Source of the DNA: Eremomyces bilateralis CBS 781.70
Taxonomy: Eukaryota; Ascomycota; Dothideomycetes; Eremomycetales; Eremomycetaceae
Reading direction: 5' to 3'
NCBI RefSeq assembly: GCF_010015585.1
Contig: NW_022985070.1
Location: 186,001-250,000, forward strand
DNA: 64,000 bases
This document shows positions 61,197 to 64,000 of the stretch, in pieces. Numbering within the stretch: the first letter of the stretch is position 1; every line of letters begins with the position of its first letter. Both the position numbers and the translations under genes were made by a program. The notes under the pieces were generated by a model that saw only the letters and a program-made list of their open reading frames with translations, searched no databases and was not told where the DNA came from.

Positions 61197-62629
61197 CTAC
61201 GCCTTTTCCACCAACCCCTCCGGCAACGTCGCCACCTTCTCCCGATACAACCGCTCTGCATCCGCCCACACCTGATTCGCGCGCCAATCCCGCAACTCTT
61301 TCAGATACGGCAACAGCGCCCCGGAGAAAGCCTCGCTCGCCTCCCGCGGCAGCAAGCTCGGCAGATGATCGATGCTAATGACGCGGACGGGGGTGCCGGC
61401 GACGCCGTCGACGGCGATGGTAGGTTGGGTGAAGGTGCTGGTTTCAGTGTAGACTGGGACGGGGTTGTTGGGGTTGGTGTTGTCGGCGCTGTGGTGGGAA
61501 GGTGAGTGGGTGGTTCATAGTTACAGGAAAGGGAGACGTACCTGACGTCGCAGATAACTGTGACATTGCGGTTGGGGGAGGAAAGTTTCTCGGGGGTGAT
61601 GAAGGGGGCGATTTTCTCGGTTAGGTAGATGCAGTTGACGAAGATATCGGCCTCGGCGATTTCTAGAAGATATCAGCGGTCCATTCCCGTTCCCAATGCT
61701 TCTTGTCGACTGTAAAAACTCACCATCAAACGGCCCCCCCTTCGCCGTCTCCGCCATATCCCACTTCACAATCTGCTCCTCTGGTACCCCCACCGCCCGA
61801 CACAATTCCACCGCTCCGCTCCCACACCGCCCCAGCGCCCCAATCACCAACACCCTCGGCGCCCTTCCAACTGCCTTAATATCTTCCGTCACCTGGCTCA
61901 CCAGCTCTCCCTCCGTCGGATAATACCCCTTCCCCCCTGTATACTCATCCACATTCTTCAGCACCCCCCCGTCCTGCTGTGCGCGCCACGCCTTGATCGC
62001 GAGCGCCGCGCCGGCGAACCCCGCGTGGTAACCGAAGGCAGCGACGCGACGGCCGCCGGTGGCGAGGAATTCAAGGTCGAGGAGGGTGCCGTCGGCGCGG
62101 GCGTAGCGGGCGAGGGTAGGGGCCCAGGCGTGTTGGTTTTTGAAGACGTGGGCGAATTGGATGTGGGTGTGGGGGAGGCGGGCGGGGAGATCGGGGAGTT
62201 CTTTGAGGCCGATGATGATCTGGAGAGCGTTAGGGGTGGTGAAAGGTAGCAGTATGGTTGTTTGGGAGCAAGTTGGGAGATGGGGAGGAGGGGGTTTACC
62301 TCGTCGGTAGGGGCGGTGAGCCAATAGCTCTTTTCGACTAGTTGGGCGCCGATGGAGGAGAATTCGTTGTCGTCGAAGATGCGTTGGTCGCTTCGTTCGA
62401 CTTTGATGGTGTAGCCGGAATCGATGAGTGCTTTGGCTGTGGTAGGCTGAGAGAGGTTAGCCGTCTTCCTGAATTGGGAACTCCAAGCTTCACAATTGAT
62501 CGCGAAAATGGAGATATGAATCAATTGACTCCAGAACAAGACTTAGACAAGATGGGATGGACGTACAGTCAAAGCACTCCGATGCTCCATCGGCTTATCC
62601 TCCCCACGTAGAACGAGTGTCGTCGACAT
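61197..62629 (-). CDS. lys1: saccharopine dehydrogenase (NAD+, L-lysine-forming)
   Basis: Five exons, complement(join(61197..61488,61542..61662,61724..62219,62300..62446,62567..62629)), 372 residues, as in yeast Lys1. The start [20 protein letters not shown] contains the conserved RxE...EHR substrate-binding residues. Further landmarks are [22 protein letters not shown], the Rossmann loop [41 protein letters not shown] and [14 protein letters not shown]. It catalyses the last step of the alpha-aminoadipate lysine pathway. The protein ends LVEKA and so lacks the C-terminal peroxisomal signal found on yeast Lys1. It is divergent from a DAHP synthase gene, with a TGACTCA site 142-148 bp upstream. 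The 120-nt first intron is the longest. Confidence 0.95.
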
Positions 62630-62770
62630 GATGCAGCTACCAACAAATCTAAAAATTCAATGACAAGAAAAGTGACAGTCCGGATATTTCTCTGGATTCT
62701 GGAGATTCCTTCTCTTTCGAACTCGAATTTATACGTGATATACTATCAAAGATTTCTATCAAGGGTTACG

Positions 62771-62777
62771 TGACTCA
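62771..62777. promoter_or_regulatory. Gcn4/CPC1-type site near LYS1
   Basis: TGACTCA in the context ACGTGACTCACTGG, 142-148 bp upstream of the LYS1 start codon (62629). Matches the optimal site of the cross-pathway control activator. Confidence 0.6.
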
Positions 62778-63309
62778 CTGGTGACTGGACTCATCGGCGG
62801 TGGGATGAAGTCACGGAAATTTGATATGCTACGGCGGACGACAGGAGCTCGAAATGCTTCGCCTCCATTTTCGGGGAAATTTCGAGACTGGTGTCACTAG
62901 ACTCCCACCACAATTGACAGAGGTAAAGAAGTCATTGGCCTTGCAAAATCGTTGGCCACAATGGGAGTTACAATATCTTTACATTAAACTCTTAAAAGAG
63001 TCGAGAGCGGTAACATGGCATGGCCATCCGATGCTTCGCTTGATGCTGTCCTGCGCCACCAAAACCCAGTACAGCTCGTGACTCCTATGCGATATTGAAC
63101 GAAGCTTGAATTGATCTAAGGACCGATTCTCGGAGGAAGAAGGGAGACGCCAAAGCCAATTACAATGCATCCTTTCCAATCTATCCGATGTCCTGGTCAA
63201 TATCCTGGTCAATGCAGCCAGCAGACATAGATTCACAGTTTGTCGGGCGCGTAGTTACGCCACGAATTGATCGTCTGGTTCACTTGCTCCGTCTGCTCCA
63301 GAATTCTTT

Positions 63310-63316
63310 TGACTCA
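63310..63316. promoter_or_regulatory. Gcn4/CPC1-type site near DAHP synthase
   Basis: TGACTCA in the context CTTTTGACTCACCG, about 155-161 bp upstream of the DAHP synthase start codon (63471). Confidence 0.6.
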
Positions 63317-63470
63317 CCGCCAGCATTACAGCTTTCTTCAAATTCTTTCAGCTTTCGTCTTTTCCTTTCTTCAGTCCACATCTCTATCCTAACATTCCCT
63401 TCGACTCCTCCCGAATTCATCAATTTCTAGTCTCGTTTCTCTAATCCCCACGCGCAACGCACTCACCATC

Positions 63471-64000
<530 letters not shown>

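Larger units (their letters stand above)
62630..63470. other. divergent promoter region, LYS1 / DAHP synthase
   Basis: 841 bp shared by two amino-acid biosynthesis genes transcribed apart. It contains one TGACTCA near each start codon (62771-62777 and 63310-63316). The DAHP-synthase side has a long pyrimidine-rich stretch just before the start (63300-63430). Confidence 0.65.

Overview
The window is nuclear DNA from a filamentous ascomycete (Pezizomycotina). The evidence is short spliceosomal introns (mostly 44-120 nt with GTRNGT donors and CTRAY-like branch sites), closely packed genes on both strands, and typical mould genes: SIP5-like, a KapC-type bZIP, a Pth11/rhodopsin-like membrane protein, a siderophore transporter, calpain and SRPK. 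I cannot fix the class. I see no rRNA, tRNA or CRISPR. Exon joins were worked out by eye from splice consensus and reading phase; no transcript data were used.

Layout. 1-7.7 kb: 3' end of a SIP5-like gene, a two-exon coiled-coil protein, a gene-poor gap with a complete-looking hAT-type MITE (13-bp TIRs, 8-bp target duplication), and a calpain-like protease. 7.8-18.3 kb is more accessory: a GRE2-like reductase, a peroxisomal (C-terminal AKL) 4-coumarate:CoA-ligase-like enzyme, two decayed kinase-like pseudogenes in a long gene-poor stretch, and a siderophore MFS transporter. A cluster of three ATCWGATAA sites, two of them forming a 26-bp perfect palindrome, lies 631-678 bp upstream of the transporter. 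18.9-34.3 kb is mostly housekeeping: NSE1 of SMC5/6, ribosomal protein eL13, a LYS2-type aminoadipate reductase lacking the usual N-terminal region, an LRR protein, a coiled-coil protein, a Sec4/SrgA Rab GTPase and a seven-exon rhodopsin-like membrane protein. 35.9-50 kb: SRPK kinase, GRIP golgin IMH1, lunapark, an unknown protein with two homologous introns, and a KapC-like bZIP. 50.6-64 kb: pterin carbinolamine dehydratase, FAD oxidoreductase, SDR with a GC-AG intron, NC2-beta, GOT1, an unknown protein, then divergent LYS1 and DAHP synthase (cut by the window end).

Shared themes. Amino-acid biosynthesis: LYS2-like, LYS1 and the DAHP synthase gene each have a TGACTCA (Gcn4/CPC1-type) site within about 160 bp of the start codon. 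Membrane traffic: Sec4-type Rab, IMH1 golgin, GOT1 and lunapark. Iron: the siderophore transporter with its GATA-factor site cluster. The best candidates for follow-up are that palindrome, the duplicated exon-intron module at 45.5-46.25 kb, the short LYS2-like gene and the MITE.
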